Source: Flavobacterium aquaticum (GTDB lineage: Bacteria > Bacteroidota > Bacteroidia > Flavobacteriales > Flavobacteriaceae). From it: DNA of 64,000 nucleotides. Below are positions 56,953-63,068 of the stretch, in pieces. Every line of letters starts with the position of its first letter. The stretch's first letter is position 1. A program made the translations under genes and the position numbers. Below the pieces are notes generated by a model, which saw only the letters and a program-made list of their open reading frames with translations, was not told the origin of the DNA and made no database searches. The DNA is taken from contig NZ_QLMI01000005.1 in NCBI RefSeq assembly GCF_003259835.1, positions 1 to 64,000 on the forward strand. The letters are read 5' to 3'.

Positions 56953-57540
56953 TTGAACCAGATTTTTAGAAATGATTTAAAGAAATATCCACCATTAAAT
57001 AATTTAGAATTACTTGAATTATTCCATAAGTACAAAGATGAAAATGATAATTCAGCCTACGAAAAATTAATCAACCACAACCTTAGATTGGTTGTTCATT
57101 ATGCAAACCAATATTCATTTTTAGTCAAGGATATTTTAACAATTGATGATTTGATTGCTGAAGGAAATATTGGATTAATAGAAGCCATTAAAAACTTCGA
57201 TATAAGCAAAAATGTGAAGTTCAGCTATTACGCTTCATTCTGGATAAAGAAGTATATGATTGAATTAATTAAGATGCAAGATGTGAACACATTTCAATCA
57301 GATGAAATTGAAATCATTGAAGAAGAAGTTGAAGATAATTCAGATATCAAACTGAAGCTTAAAAAAGCCTTGAACCACTTAAAAAAGAATGAACAGATAG
57401 CAGTGATGTATTATTTTGGTTTTGGTGGTGATTCATTAACACTTGAAGAAATTGGTGAAGAAATGAATTTAAGCAAACAAAGAGTTGGACAAATAATAAC
57501 TAAGGCAAAAGAAAAGCTAAAAGCACTAATAAAATTATAA
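56953..57540 (+). CDS. phage-encoded sigma-70-family RNA polymerase sigma factor
   Basis: This 195-residue sigma factor has region 2 at about 35-105 and region 4 at about 130-195, joined by a short acidic linker. Region 2.3-2.4 reads FSYYASFWIKKYMIELI, parallel to FSTYATWWIRQAITRSI of RpoD; region 4.2 reads TLEEIGEEMNLSKQRVGQIITKAKEKLK, parallel to TLEEVGKQFDVTRERIRQIEAK. Region 1.1 and most of region 3 are missing. The start is TTG at 56953; a short ATG frame at 56947 stops at once. The five TTTACA-N17-TATAATT promoters in the phage are its natural targets, but its own promoter lacks that motif, so it could act as an early gene switching on late transcription. Confidence 0.88.
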   Translation: MNQIFRNDLKKYPPLNNLELLELFHKYKDENDNSAYEKLINHNLRLVVHYANQYSFLVKDILTIDDLIAEGNIGLIEAIKNFDISKNVKFSYYASFWIKKYMIELIKMQDVNTFQSDEIEIIEEEVEDNSDIKLKLKKALNHLKKNEQIAVMYYFGFGGDSLTLEEIGEEMNLSKQRVGQIITKAKEKLKALIKL

Positions 57541-57698
57541 TGAAAAGAGAAAAATTTATGAAAGCATTACTTGATTTCTTCAAAGATATAGATGAAGAAG
57601 AATTAAACGAACCAATGGAATTGGATGATGAAATTAAAGAAAGAATAAAGGCACTTAGAGCCAGAGCAGAAAAGAATATTAAAAATGAATCAGAATAA
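57540..57698 (+). CDS. small acidic/basic phage protein (52 residues)
   Basis: The ATG overlaps the stop codon of the sigma factor (TAATG) and the frame ends 14 bases inside the next gene. The 52 residues form one or two charged helices: an acidic middle (KDIDEEELNEPMELDDE) and a basic end. Translational coupling to the sigma gene suggests a linked role, for example as partner or anti-sigma factor, but there is no direct evidence. Confidence 0.6.
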   Translation: MKREKFMKALLDFFKDIDEEELNEPMELDDEIKERIKALRARAEKNIKNESE

Positions 57699-58140
57699 AT
57701 TTATACAAGCCAGCAAGAAAGAAAGACAGCTAATGAAAAAGTTATTCCAACAGAATAACGTTACTTCATTCATCTTCACACCAGAAGATGGAATGGATAG
57801 GGAAGAAGGGTATTACACCGCAACCACCACTTCAACACCATACATCTTTGAAGTGAAGAATCGTAACATCAGCACCACTACCTATAAGACCATTGCAATT
57901 GAAGAATCAAAAGTTAAATATCTATTGGAGCAAGCCAAAGAAAGAAATGAACAAGCAATTATATTCTTCTTCTTCAATGATGGTTATTGGATGTGTCAAC
58001 CGCTTTATCAAGATGTATATTACCACACCACCAATTTCTGGATGCCAGTAACCACAATGGGATGGAATAACGAAAAGGTGCTGAAACCTTGTGTTGAATT
58101 TTTAATTGAACCAAGTAAGCTAAAAAGATATGAAGCTTAA
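57685..58140 (+). CDS. possible PD-(D/E)XK nuclease-like phage protein
   Basis: This 151-residue protein contains a core in which GYYTATTTSTPYIFEVKNRNIS resembles the E-x-K catalytic strand of restriction-like nucleases (Glu and Lys of FEVKNR), followed by a helix with IAIEESKVKYLLEQA and a strand AIIFFFFNDGYW. This order is that of small PD-(D/E)XK enzymes such as archaeal-type resolvases. The upstream Asp would be that of DGMD. The role could be in recombination or packaging. The match is by pattern only, and no family is certain. Confidence 0.5.
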   Translation: MNQNKFIQASKKERQLMKKLFQQNNVTSFIFTPEDGMDREEGYYTATTTSTPYIFEVKNRNISTTTYKTIAIEESKVKYLLEQAKERNEQAIIFFFFNDGYWMCQPLYQDVYYHTTNFWMPVTTMGWNNEKVLKPCVEFLIEPSKLKRYEA

Positions 58141-58143
58141 CTA

Positions 58144-58173
58144 TTTACATCTAAATAATCTATAGGTATAATT
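58144..58173 (+). promoter_or_regulatory. phage promoter P5 (TTTACA-N17-TATAAT)
   Basis: TTTACA at 58144-58149, a 17-base spacer, and TATAATT at 58167-58173. It begins right after the stop of the preceding gene and ends eight bases before the ATG at 58182, so the message is almost leaderless, as at P1. It drives the 75-residue protein and the lysozyme. Confidence 0.65.
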
Positions 58174-58181
58174 AAATAAAA

Positions 58182-58409
58182 ATGAATAGATATCAACTAT
58201 TAAAAGAAAATGAAGAACTGATATTTCAATTTGTTAAGAATGGAATCTTATCATACCAATGCATAAGGGATATGCAAATATTTGAAGAATTCAATGATAT
58301 GAATGAACTAACAAATGAATTAAAATATATTCTACTTGGTGAACAATTTGAACTTTCAGCCAAAAGGATAGAACAAATAACAAGAAGTATGAACAATGAA
58401 GTTAAATGA
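58182..58409 (+). CDS. small hypothetical phage protein
   Basis: This 75-residue helical protein (NRYQLLKENEELIFQFVKNGIL) is not one I recognise. Two to three helices with a charge pattern suggest a small DNA- or protein-binding unit, possibly helix-turn-helix. It overlaps the lysozyme start by four bases (ATGA), so the two are translated together and it may control lysis. Confidence 0.6.
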   Translation: MNRYQLLKENEELIFQFVKNGILSYQCIRDMQIFEEFNDMNELTNELKYILLGEQFELSAKRIEQITRSMNNEVK

Positions 58410-58864
58410 AAATCACATCAATCAATGAAGAAGGATTAAAACTAATTATGAAGTATGAAGGCTTTTCAGCAACACCTTACTTATGTCCAGCTGGAGTACC
58501 AACAATAGGTTACGGAACAACAAGATACAGCGATGGAACAAAAGTAACAATGAAAGATGAAGCCATAACAAAAGAACAAGCCATTGAAATATTAAAAGAA
58601 CAAGTTAAAAACTATGAACTTGCCGTTGATGCAATGACAACTGATAAGGTAAATCAAAATCAATTTAACGCATTGGTTTCATTTGCTTATAACCTTGGGG
58701 TTAATGCATTGAAGAAATCAAATCTATTAAGGGTAATCAATCTAAATATCTGGGATGGAAAAATTGAAAGAGAATTCAATAAATGGGTATATGCAAACGG
58801 TAGGGTATTGAAAGGACTTCAAAAAAGAAGAAATGATGAAAGCAAAATGTATTTCAAAAAGTAA
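58406..58864 (+). CDS. phage lysozyme (endolysin, glycoside hydrolase family 24)
   Basis: This 152-residue muramidase of the T4 lysozyme family cleaves peptidoglycan for lysis. The catalytic triad appears as Glu18 (MKYEGF), Cys27 at the position of T4 Asp20, and Thr33 in VPTIGYGTT; the Glu-x8-Cys-x5-Thr form is known in several endolysins. NQNQFNALVSFAYNLG is the conserved helix, and VLKGLQKRRNDE the C-terminal motif. There is no signal peptide, so export depends on a holin, probably 46953-47414. Confidence 0.93.
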   Translation: MKITSINEEGLKLIMKYEGFSATPYLCPAGVPTIGYGTTRYSDGTKVTMKDEAITKEQAIEILKEQVKNYELAVDAMTTDKVNQNQFNALVSFAYNLGVNALKKSNLLRVINLNIWDGKIEREFNKWVYANGRVLKGLQKRRNDESKMYFKK

Positions 58865-58867
58865 ATT

Positions 58868-58895
58868 AAAAGCTGGCTTAAAGCTGGCTTTTTTG
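58868..58895 (+). terminator. intrinsic terminator of the lysozyme unit
   Basis: AAAAGCTGGC pairs with GCTGGCTTTT using two wobble pairs, around loop TTAAA, followed by TTT. Confidence 0.6.
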
Positions 58896-58977
58896 TTTGA
58901 TTGAACTGAAATCACCCCAAAAACACATTTGCCGAGGTTAACAGAAAAAACAACAAAATTTAATAATAGAAACTTAA

Positions 58978-59103
58978 TTACTTATTACGATTTTTATAAG
59001 AATCATTATAACCACTATTCTTTGCAGTTTCAATTGCTTTAAACAATATCCATACACATAGAATAATAAAAGGTATTGATAATAAGATTTCAATTAATGA
59101 CAT
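58978..59103 (-). CDS. small single-span membrane protein (41 residues)
   Basis: The frame on the minus strand encodes 41 residues. Residues 1-22 are hydrophobic (SLIEILLSIPFIILCVWILF), fitting one membrane helix; the rest is polar and ends in a basic tail (YNDSYKNRNK). It is too short for ORF lists. It lies opposite the lysozyme in a 1.36 kb low-gene stretch, so it could be a lysis accessory, such as an antiholin, or a lysogenic membrane peptide; neither is shown. Confidence 0.45.
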   Translation of the reverse strand: MSLIEILLSIPFIILCVWILFKAIETAKNSGYNDSYKNRNK

Positions 59104-59150
59104 AGGTAAATAATTAGATGTTAAAGTATGTGAAAATGTATATAAAAATA

Positions 59151-59179
59151 TTGTATATAATATTTTTTAATTACTTTTG
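59151..59179 (+). promoter_or_regulatory. host-type promoter in the low-gene stretch
   Basis: TTG at 59151-59153 and TACTTTTG at 59172-59179 fit the host TTG and TAnnTTTG elements with an 18-base spacer. It is directly followed by the palindrome at 59180-59197 and would start transcription near 59186. Confidence 0.55.
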
Positions 59180-59197
59180 TATGTACATTTGTACATA
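59180..59197 (+). promoter_or_regulatory. 18-bp palindromic operator
   Basis: TATGTACA-TT-TGTACATA is a perfect palindrome with 8-bp arms. It overlaps the expected start site of the preceding promoter, the position for a repressor. The repressor is unknown; no CI-like or LexA-like gene is recognised in the window. Confidence 0.6.
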
Positions 59198-59428
59198 ATA
59201 AATATGAAAGGGTGCGTCAACACCCCTTCAATTTTTCTAAATGTTACCAAATAATGGTAATAGCAATTTTAATAAGTTCTCTAATGAATTGTGCCGTAAA
59301 GACACTTTTCAAAAACTTAATAAAATCTTTTAATCTGGAACCCTTTTCAATTCTTTCCATTTTGTAAAGATTTAAGTTAATATTCAGTTAACACTCTAAA
59401 ACCAACAACGCCAATTGTTGGTTTTTTT
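59186..59428 (+). ncRNA. candidate antisense or regulatory RNA
   Basis: A transcript from the promoter at 59151-59179 to the terminator at 59399-59428 would be about 240 bases. Near its start, AAGGGTG and CACCCCTT form a hairpin (59208-59228). It fully covers, in antisense, the 38-residue minus-strand frame 59244-59360. It also contains its own 37-codon frame (59254-59367, starting MVIAILISS) with an atypical composition that looks like the complement of the minus-strand frame. Which strand is coding, if either, is undecided. Confidence 0.35.
59244..59360 (-). CDS. small peptide (38 residues), possible toxin-like
   Basis: The minus-strand frame encodes 38 residues: a basic N-terminal part (RIEKGSRLKDFIKFLK) and a hydrophobic C-terminal part (ELIKIAITIIW). 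The Lys/Glu-rich composition looks like a real coding sequence. The opposite strand carries a strong promoter and terminator spanning it, an arrangement like that of type I toxin-antitoxin pairs. It is not similar to any toxin I can name; a non-coding region is possible. Confidence 0.35.
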   Translation of the reverse strand: MERIEKGSRLKDFIKFLKSVFTAQFIRELIKIAITIIW

Positions 59429-59430
59429 AT
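59399..59430 (+). terminator. intrinsic terminator in the low-gene stretch
   Basis: AACCAACAA and TTGTTGGTT form a 9-bp stem around CGCCAA, followed by TTTTTATTTT. It closes the plus-strand transcript starting near 59186. Confidence 0.8.
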
Positions 59431-59927
59431 TTTCTGTACTTATATAACGAAGTACATTAAAAGTTTTACATTTTTTAATTGCATTTATCATTTCATCAAA
59501 GAACTAAACCATTTGTTAATGGATGTAAGCAAAGTTAATTTATATGTTATTTAATCCCAATTTAAGTTATTAACACCTAAAATTCTTATCTGGAAAATGT
59601 CTAAATAAGTGGTGAAATGTGGTAAAAAATTATTTTTAAAGATAATAATATGTACTATTTTGCTTGTTTTGGCTGTTAATAACTTTTGTTGAATTTGCTT
59701 TCTAAAGCCTTAAATTTGGTTGATATCACCCTAAAATTACTTGATATCTTAGCCAAACCGCATATTTTATTTTACTTTAAAAAAGGTTGACAAGGTGAAC
59801 CACCACCAATTCAATGGAAATACCACCACATCCACCAACAAAATCAATCAATACATTCCTTTGTTTCTCATTACTTTGGTAAAGATATTAATTATTTTAA
59901 GGTTTAAAAAGTCCGTACATTTTTGAA
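59429..59927. other. AT-rich non-coding stretch
   Basis: I see no convincing gene here; only frames of about 22 codons or fewer. Visible features are a pair of TTGATATC boxes (59720-59727 and 59741-59748, 21 bases apart, two helical turns) and a CCACCA-rich tract at 59796-59840. It could include regulatory sites for the element. Confidence 0.5.
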
Positions 59928-60104
59928 ATGTTTTGTAAGTGTGCAACAATAGACTATAATCTAACTGCAAACGAATTCTATTTCAACAAACCTTTGTTGA
60001 ACCCCAAAAACACTATTGAAAAATATTTTAAATATTGTGCAAAATATACCACCCTAAATTTGCACAATAAAAATATTAGTTATATCTTTGACTTGTTCAA
60101 ATGA
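59928..60104 (+). CDS. possible small protein (58 residues)
   Basis: The frame begins with ATG at 59928 and encodes 58 residues (MFCKCATIDYNLTANEFYF... ending ISYIFDLFK), rich in aromatic residues, Asn and Lys, with two N-terminal Cys (C-x-C). It looks like a soluble small phage protein. The lower support comes from the inverted repeat at 60034-60068 within it and from the lack of a recognisable family. Confidence 0.35.
   Translation: MFCKCATIDYNLTANEFYFNKPLLNPKNTIEKYFKYCAKYTTLNLHNKNISYIFDLFK
60034..60068. repeat. 10-bp inverted repeat
   Basis: ATTGTGCAAA (60034-60043) and TTTGCACAAT (60059-60068) are perfect inverse complements with a 15-base spacer. It may be a protein-binding site or hairpin. 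Confidence 0.6.
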
Positions 60105-60156
60105 GGAACACATTATAAGTTATTTGAAATATTGAGATTATCACCAGAAATAAAAA

Positions 60157-60185
60157 AAGGATGGTGTGGCTACCATCCTTAATTT
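60157..60185 (-). terminator. terminator-like hairpin (minus orientation)
   Basis: AAGGATGGT and ACCATCCTT form a 9-bp stem around GTGGCT. The T-run lies on the minus-strand side (TTTTTTTATTT), yet no leftward gene is recognised to its right; an antisense transcript is possible. Confidence 0.55.
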
Positions 60186-60222
60186 ATGATTCAATCCTTG
60201 CGAATTAAATACATACATACTT

Positions 60223-60564
60223 ATGGCAAATTTAAACAAAAAATTTGATTATCTTGAAAATTTATGTCAAAGGGATTTTGATATATCTGAAACCGTTGCA
60301 CAATTAAAACTACCAAACATTCAAGTGTATTGGAGTTGGGGTGTAGAAAGATTAGTTAACTTTCAAAACAAAGGATTGTTAATCCTTGTTAATGGACACC
60401 ATCACAAAGGGTGGTTGTTTATAAGATTAAGTTGGGATGATACTTATTCCTACTTTCTTTTAGAGGGTAATAAAACAATCAAGAAAGAAGTTCACAATGT
60501 ATATTGTGACCAACTTCAAGAACTGATTGATTTAGATATTGAATACATTGAAGATTATAAATAA
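60223..60564 (+). CDS. hypothetical phage protein
   Basis: This 113-residue soluble protein is not one I recognise. It is mixed alpha/beta with many aromatic residues (QVYWSWGVERLVNF, HHHKGWLFIRLSW) and a histidine cluster that could bind metal. It lies upstream of the serine recombinase in the same direction, separated by 77 bases, so it may be a cotranscribed accessory gene. Confidence 0.6.
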   Translation: MANLNKKFDYLENLCQRDFDISETVAQLKLPNIQVYWSWGVERLVNFQNKGLLILVNGHHHKGWLFIRLSWDDTYSYFLLEGNKTIKKEVHNVYCDQLQELIDLDIEYIEDYK

Positions 60565-60641
60565 TTAATAACCTTGTAAGGGTTGAATCGGCTGGTGATA
60601 CTTCAATATAATTATTAATCATTTTAAATCGATTTAAACCA

Positions 60642-61280
60642 ATGAAAAAAGCAAGGTATATAAGAATTAGCACACTTAACAAAGGGCAAAAAACAGATAG
60701 GCAAGATGCACAAACCAAATCAGATGAATTAGTTTTTACTGATACAATTTCTGGTTCAACACCATTTGCTAAAAGACCAGCTGGAATCAAGTTAATTGAA
60801 GCAATTGAATCTGGAATAGTTACCTATGTTTCAACATCACAACTTGACCGCTGGGGGCGTTCCGCAAGTGATATACAAAGAACATTGGATTACTTTAAAG
60901 AAAAGGGTGTAACAGTTAAAATTGATAATCTGGGTATTGAATCATTATTACCTAATGGCAAGGTAAACCCATCATTTAAAATGATAACAGATATCCTTGC
61001 CAACCTTGCAGAAATGACCAAAGAAAGTATATTGGAAAATCAAAGGCAAGGAATTGAAACAGCTAAAGCTAAAGGTAATGTTTATAAGGGGCGTGTCAAA
61101 GGAACAACAGAAGATGTTAATGATACATTAGCCAAATATCCAGATGCTGTTAAAGCCATCAAGAAATATCCAGAAGGTAGCTTAAGAGAATTAGCAAAAC
61201 TATCAGTTTCAAAAGATGGTAAAAAAGTAAGTATGAATACAATCAAGAAATTAAAAGCTATATTAGATAAAAAATTATGA
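60642..61280 (+). CDS. serine recombinase of resolvase/invertase family
   Basis: This 212-residue site-specific recombinase has catalytic Ser10 in YIRISTLNKGQ, with active-site Arg70 and Arg73 in QLDRWGRSASD; the E helix (NGKVNPSFKMITDILANLAEMTKES) leads to a C-terminal helix-turn-helix (EGSLRELAKLSVSKDGKKVSMNTIKKL). It is the small resolvase or invertase form, not a large serine integrase. It is the only recombinase seen in the element, so it may integrate and excise it at comM, or invert a tail-fibre segment; no inverted crossover sites were found. Overlaps the next gene by four bases. Confidence 0.9.
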   Translation: MKKARYIRISTLNKGQKTDRQDAQTKSDELVFTDTISGSTPFAKRPAGIKLIEAIESGIVTYVSTSQLDRWGRSASDIQRTLDYFKEKGVTVKIDNLGIESLLPNGKVNPSFKMITDILANLAEMTKESILENQRQGIETAKAKGNVYKGRVKGTTEDVNDTLAKYPDAVKAIKKYPEGSLRELAKLSVSKDGKKVSMNTIKKLKAILDKKL

Positions 61281-61492
61281 AAGAATCACTATCACCTTGC
61301 ATTGTATCTTGGGCAAAGTATGCAATCGGATTTAAAAAGAATATTCCATTAAACAGTAAGAAAGCTTCTTTGGATTACTGGGTTAAGGTAATTGATTATT
61401 TGTTAAGTCAAAATAAGTATCATCATCTTAAAAAGAATAGAGAAAAAGCAATTCAACAATTTAATTTGGTTGATTCAAAATTTAAAGGATAA
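61277..61492 (+). CDS. small basic protein coupled to the recombinase
   Basis: This 71-residue basic helical protein (GFKKNIPLNSKKASLDYWVKVI) begins with ATGA overlapping the recombinase stop. Its size, charge and coupling would suit a recombination accessory or directionality factor, but I recognise no family. Its end overlaps the following terminator. Confidence 0.6.
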   Translation: MKESLSPCIVSWAKYAIGFKKNIPLNSKKASLDYWVKVIDYLLSQNKYHHLKKNREKAIQQFNLVDSKFKG

Positions 61493-61515
61493 CTTAGCGG
61501 TTATCCTTTTTTTAT
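61485..61515 (+). terminator. intrinsic terminator of the recombinase unit
   Basis: AAGGATAAC and GTTATCCTT form a 9-bp stem around TTAGCG, followed by TTTTTATTT. Confidence 0.8.
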
Positions 61516-61528
61516 TTATTTTTGATTT

Positions 61529-62233
61529 ATGGATAGAGTTAAAAAAGTACTTCATTTAATTAAAGAGAATATCAATCTTCTGATATTAATACCAACTGTA
61601 TTGGGTGGATTCTGGCAGTTGTTAGAACTTGTTAGAATTGAAATTTCATTTATCAGATTTTTTTCTTTAACACAAGTTGTTTCTGATGGATTAGTTGTTT
61701 TGTTTCTTTTATTGATTTTTGTCTTTATTAATTTGAGTGTATTTGTAAAAGAAAAAAAAGATGATAATACACTAAGTCCTTATGAAGAATATTTGGCTGT
61801 TAAATTATTGTTATTGGGTTTGTTTGTGTTAGGTTTTGGGTATTCGCTTTATGTTCTAAGTCATAAAGAATTTACAACACCACATCTAATAATTTTGTAT
61901 ACATTTTTTATTTCATCAATTAAAGTGATTAGGGATATCATTATTAAAAAATATGGTGATATTTTTAAAGACTATTATAGTTTGATTGTTTTACTTGTAT
62001 TTCAAATTAGTTTGTACTTTATGAATAGCATATTCACTAAATTTCATCATCTTTATTATGTACCTTCCAACATCAAAAACATTGAATACTTGGAATGTTA
62101 TACTGGTAAAAAACAAAAGGATTTTGAATTACTATATTTTAATGATAAGTATGTTTTTGTTAAGGATATTAAAAGTAAACAGATTGAAATTATCAACTTT
62201 GAAGAAATGCTTAATAAAGATAACTGCAAATAA
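61529..62233 (+). CDS. hypothetical four-helix membrane protein
   Basis: This 234-residue protein has about five hydrophobic segments (about 12-30, 45-68, 85-105, 112-135 and 150-170) and a soluble C-terminal part of about 65 residues (KNIEYLECYTGKKQKDFELLYFNDKY). Its AT-rich composition and membrane topology suggest a lysogenic accessory function such as superinfection exclusion, but there is no family evidence. Flanked by terminators, so an independent unit. Confidence 0.6.
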   Translation: MDRVKKVLHLIKENINLLILIPTVLGGFWQLLELVRIEISFIRFFSLTQVVSDGLVVLFLLLIFVFINLSVFVKEKKDDNTLSPYEEYLAVKLLLLGLFVLGFGYSLYVLSHKEFTTPHLIILYTFFISSIKVIRDIIIKKYGDIFKDYYSLIVLLVFQISLYFMNSIFTKFHHLYYVPSNIKNIEYLECYTGKKQKDFELLYFNDKYVFVKDIKSKQIEIINFEEMLNKDNCK

Positions 62234-62234
62234 A

Positions 62235-62257
62235 AAAGGGTGCTATCAGCACCCTTT
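62235..62257. terminator. bidirectional terminator between convergent accessory genes
   Basis: AAAGGGTGC and GCACCCTTT form a 9-bp stem around TATCA with A/T-runs on both sides. Confidence 0.75.
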
Positions 62258-62262
62258 AAATT

Positions 62263-62562
62263 TTAATTTATCACCAATAGATGAATATTCTCATCAATAT
62301 CATCCTTGAATGAAGCTTCACCAATGTATGGTCTGAATAGTGCTTTTATTGAATACTGCGATTCATATAAGTAATGATTTATATCTGAAAGCAAATTTTC
62401 AATTGATTCAGAAGAAAAATTTCTAATTTCAGTAAATGTATCATCAACAAGTGTTGCATAAAAAAAACTATTAACACCTTCTGTATAGGATGGGATTTCA
62501 CAAAGTAAAATTCCCATTGGTTTTAATTTCTGTTTGTATAAAACGTTAATTTTAATAATCAT
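62263..62562 (-). CDS. hypothetical protein
   Basis: This 99-residue protein is not one I recognise. It starts with a beta strand (MIIKINVLYKQKLKPMGILLCEIPS), then a helix and a C-terminal strand, and contains FRPYIGEASFKDDIDENIH. It lies leftward behind the 80-residue gene with a 36-base gap and converges with the membrane-protein gene. Confidence 0.6.
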   Translation of the reverse strand: MIIKINVLYKQKLKPMGILLCEIPSYTEGVNSFFYATLVDDTFTEIRNFSSESIENLLSDINHYLYESQYSIKALFRPYIGEASFKDDIDENIHLLVIN

Positions 62563-62598
62563 AATTTAATTTTTTGTTTTTAATTTAACTTCAATTTA

Positions 62599-62841
62599 CT
62601 AATCAACTCTATTAATTATTTGCCATTTGTCTTTGTCGTTATTTTTGATATAAATTTCATTATCCTCACCTTCACCAACTTGATAAATATTTAAACTGAA
62701 ATCTTCATCTTCAAGAAGGTTTATAATAGTTTGATGGTTTGCTTTATCAAAATAGTCTTTACAAATGCTTTTAATTTCTCTATTTGAAAATTGGTTAAAG
62801 TTGGTTACAAATCCAGTTGTTATGTTTGGCTTCTTACCCAT
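62599..62841 (-). CDS. hypothetical protein
   Basis: This 80-residue protein is not one I recognise. It contains SNREIKSICKDYFDKANHQTIINLLEDED followed by an acidic segment and a short beta hairpin. It is the first gene of a leftward pair, with the inverted-repeat region 62980-63017 upstream. Confidence 0.6.
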   Translation of the reverse strand: MGKKPNITTGFVTNFNQFSNREIKSICKDYFDKANHQTIINLLEDEDFSLNIYQVGEGEDNEIYIKNNDKDKWQIINRVD

Positions 62842-62979
62842 ATGTTTTATTTTAAATTTCGTTATTGAACCTACTTATAAATACCATCAATTTTCAAAAA
62901 GTATAATTATTTCATATAATTAATTTCTATTGAATTTTATATTATAATAAATACAATCTATTTTTATTCGATTTAAGAC

Positions 62980-63017
62980 ACGATTTAACACGAAATGATA
63001 CAGATGTATCAAATCGT
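62980..63017. promoter_or_regulatory. nested inverted repeat, candidate operator
   Basis: TGATACA-GA-TGTATCA (62996-63011) is a perfect palindrome, framed by ACGATTT (62980-62986) and AAATCGT (63011-63017). It is located between the leftward small genes and the leftward DUF5131 gene, and would suit a dimeric regulator. Confidence 0.55.
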
Positions 63018-63068
63018 ATTAAAAGTGCTTTAAATGTATTGGAAATGCCTTAATCGGCATTGATTTGA

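Noticed and set aside
59203..59253. 16-codon frame directly behind the promoter at 59151
   Set aside because: It is very short and coincides with a hairpin; it may be a leader peptide but cannot be supported.
62900..62908. AGTATAATT resembling the phage -10 box
   Set aside because: There is no TTTACA 23 bases upstream and no rightward gene follows; the sequence is AT-rich by nature.
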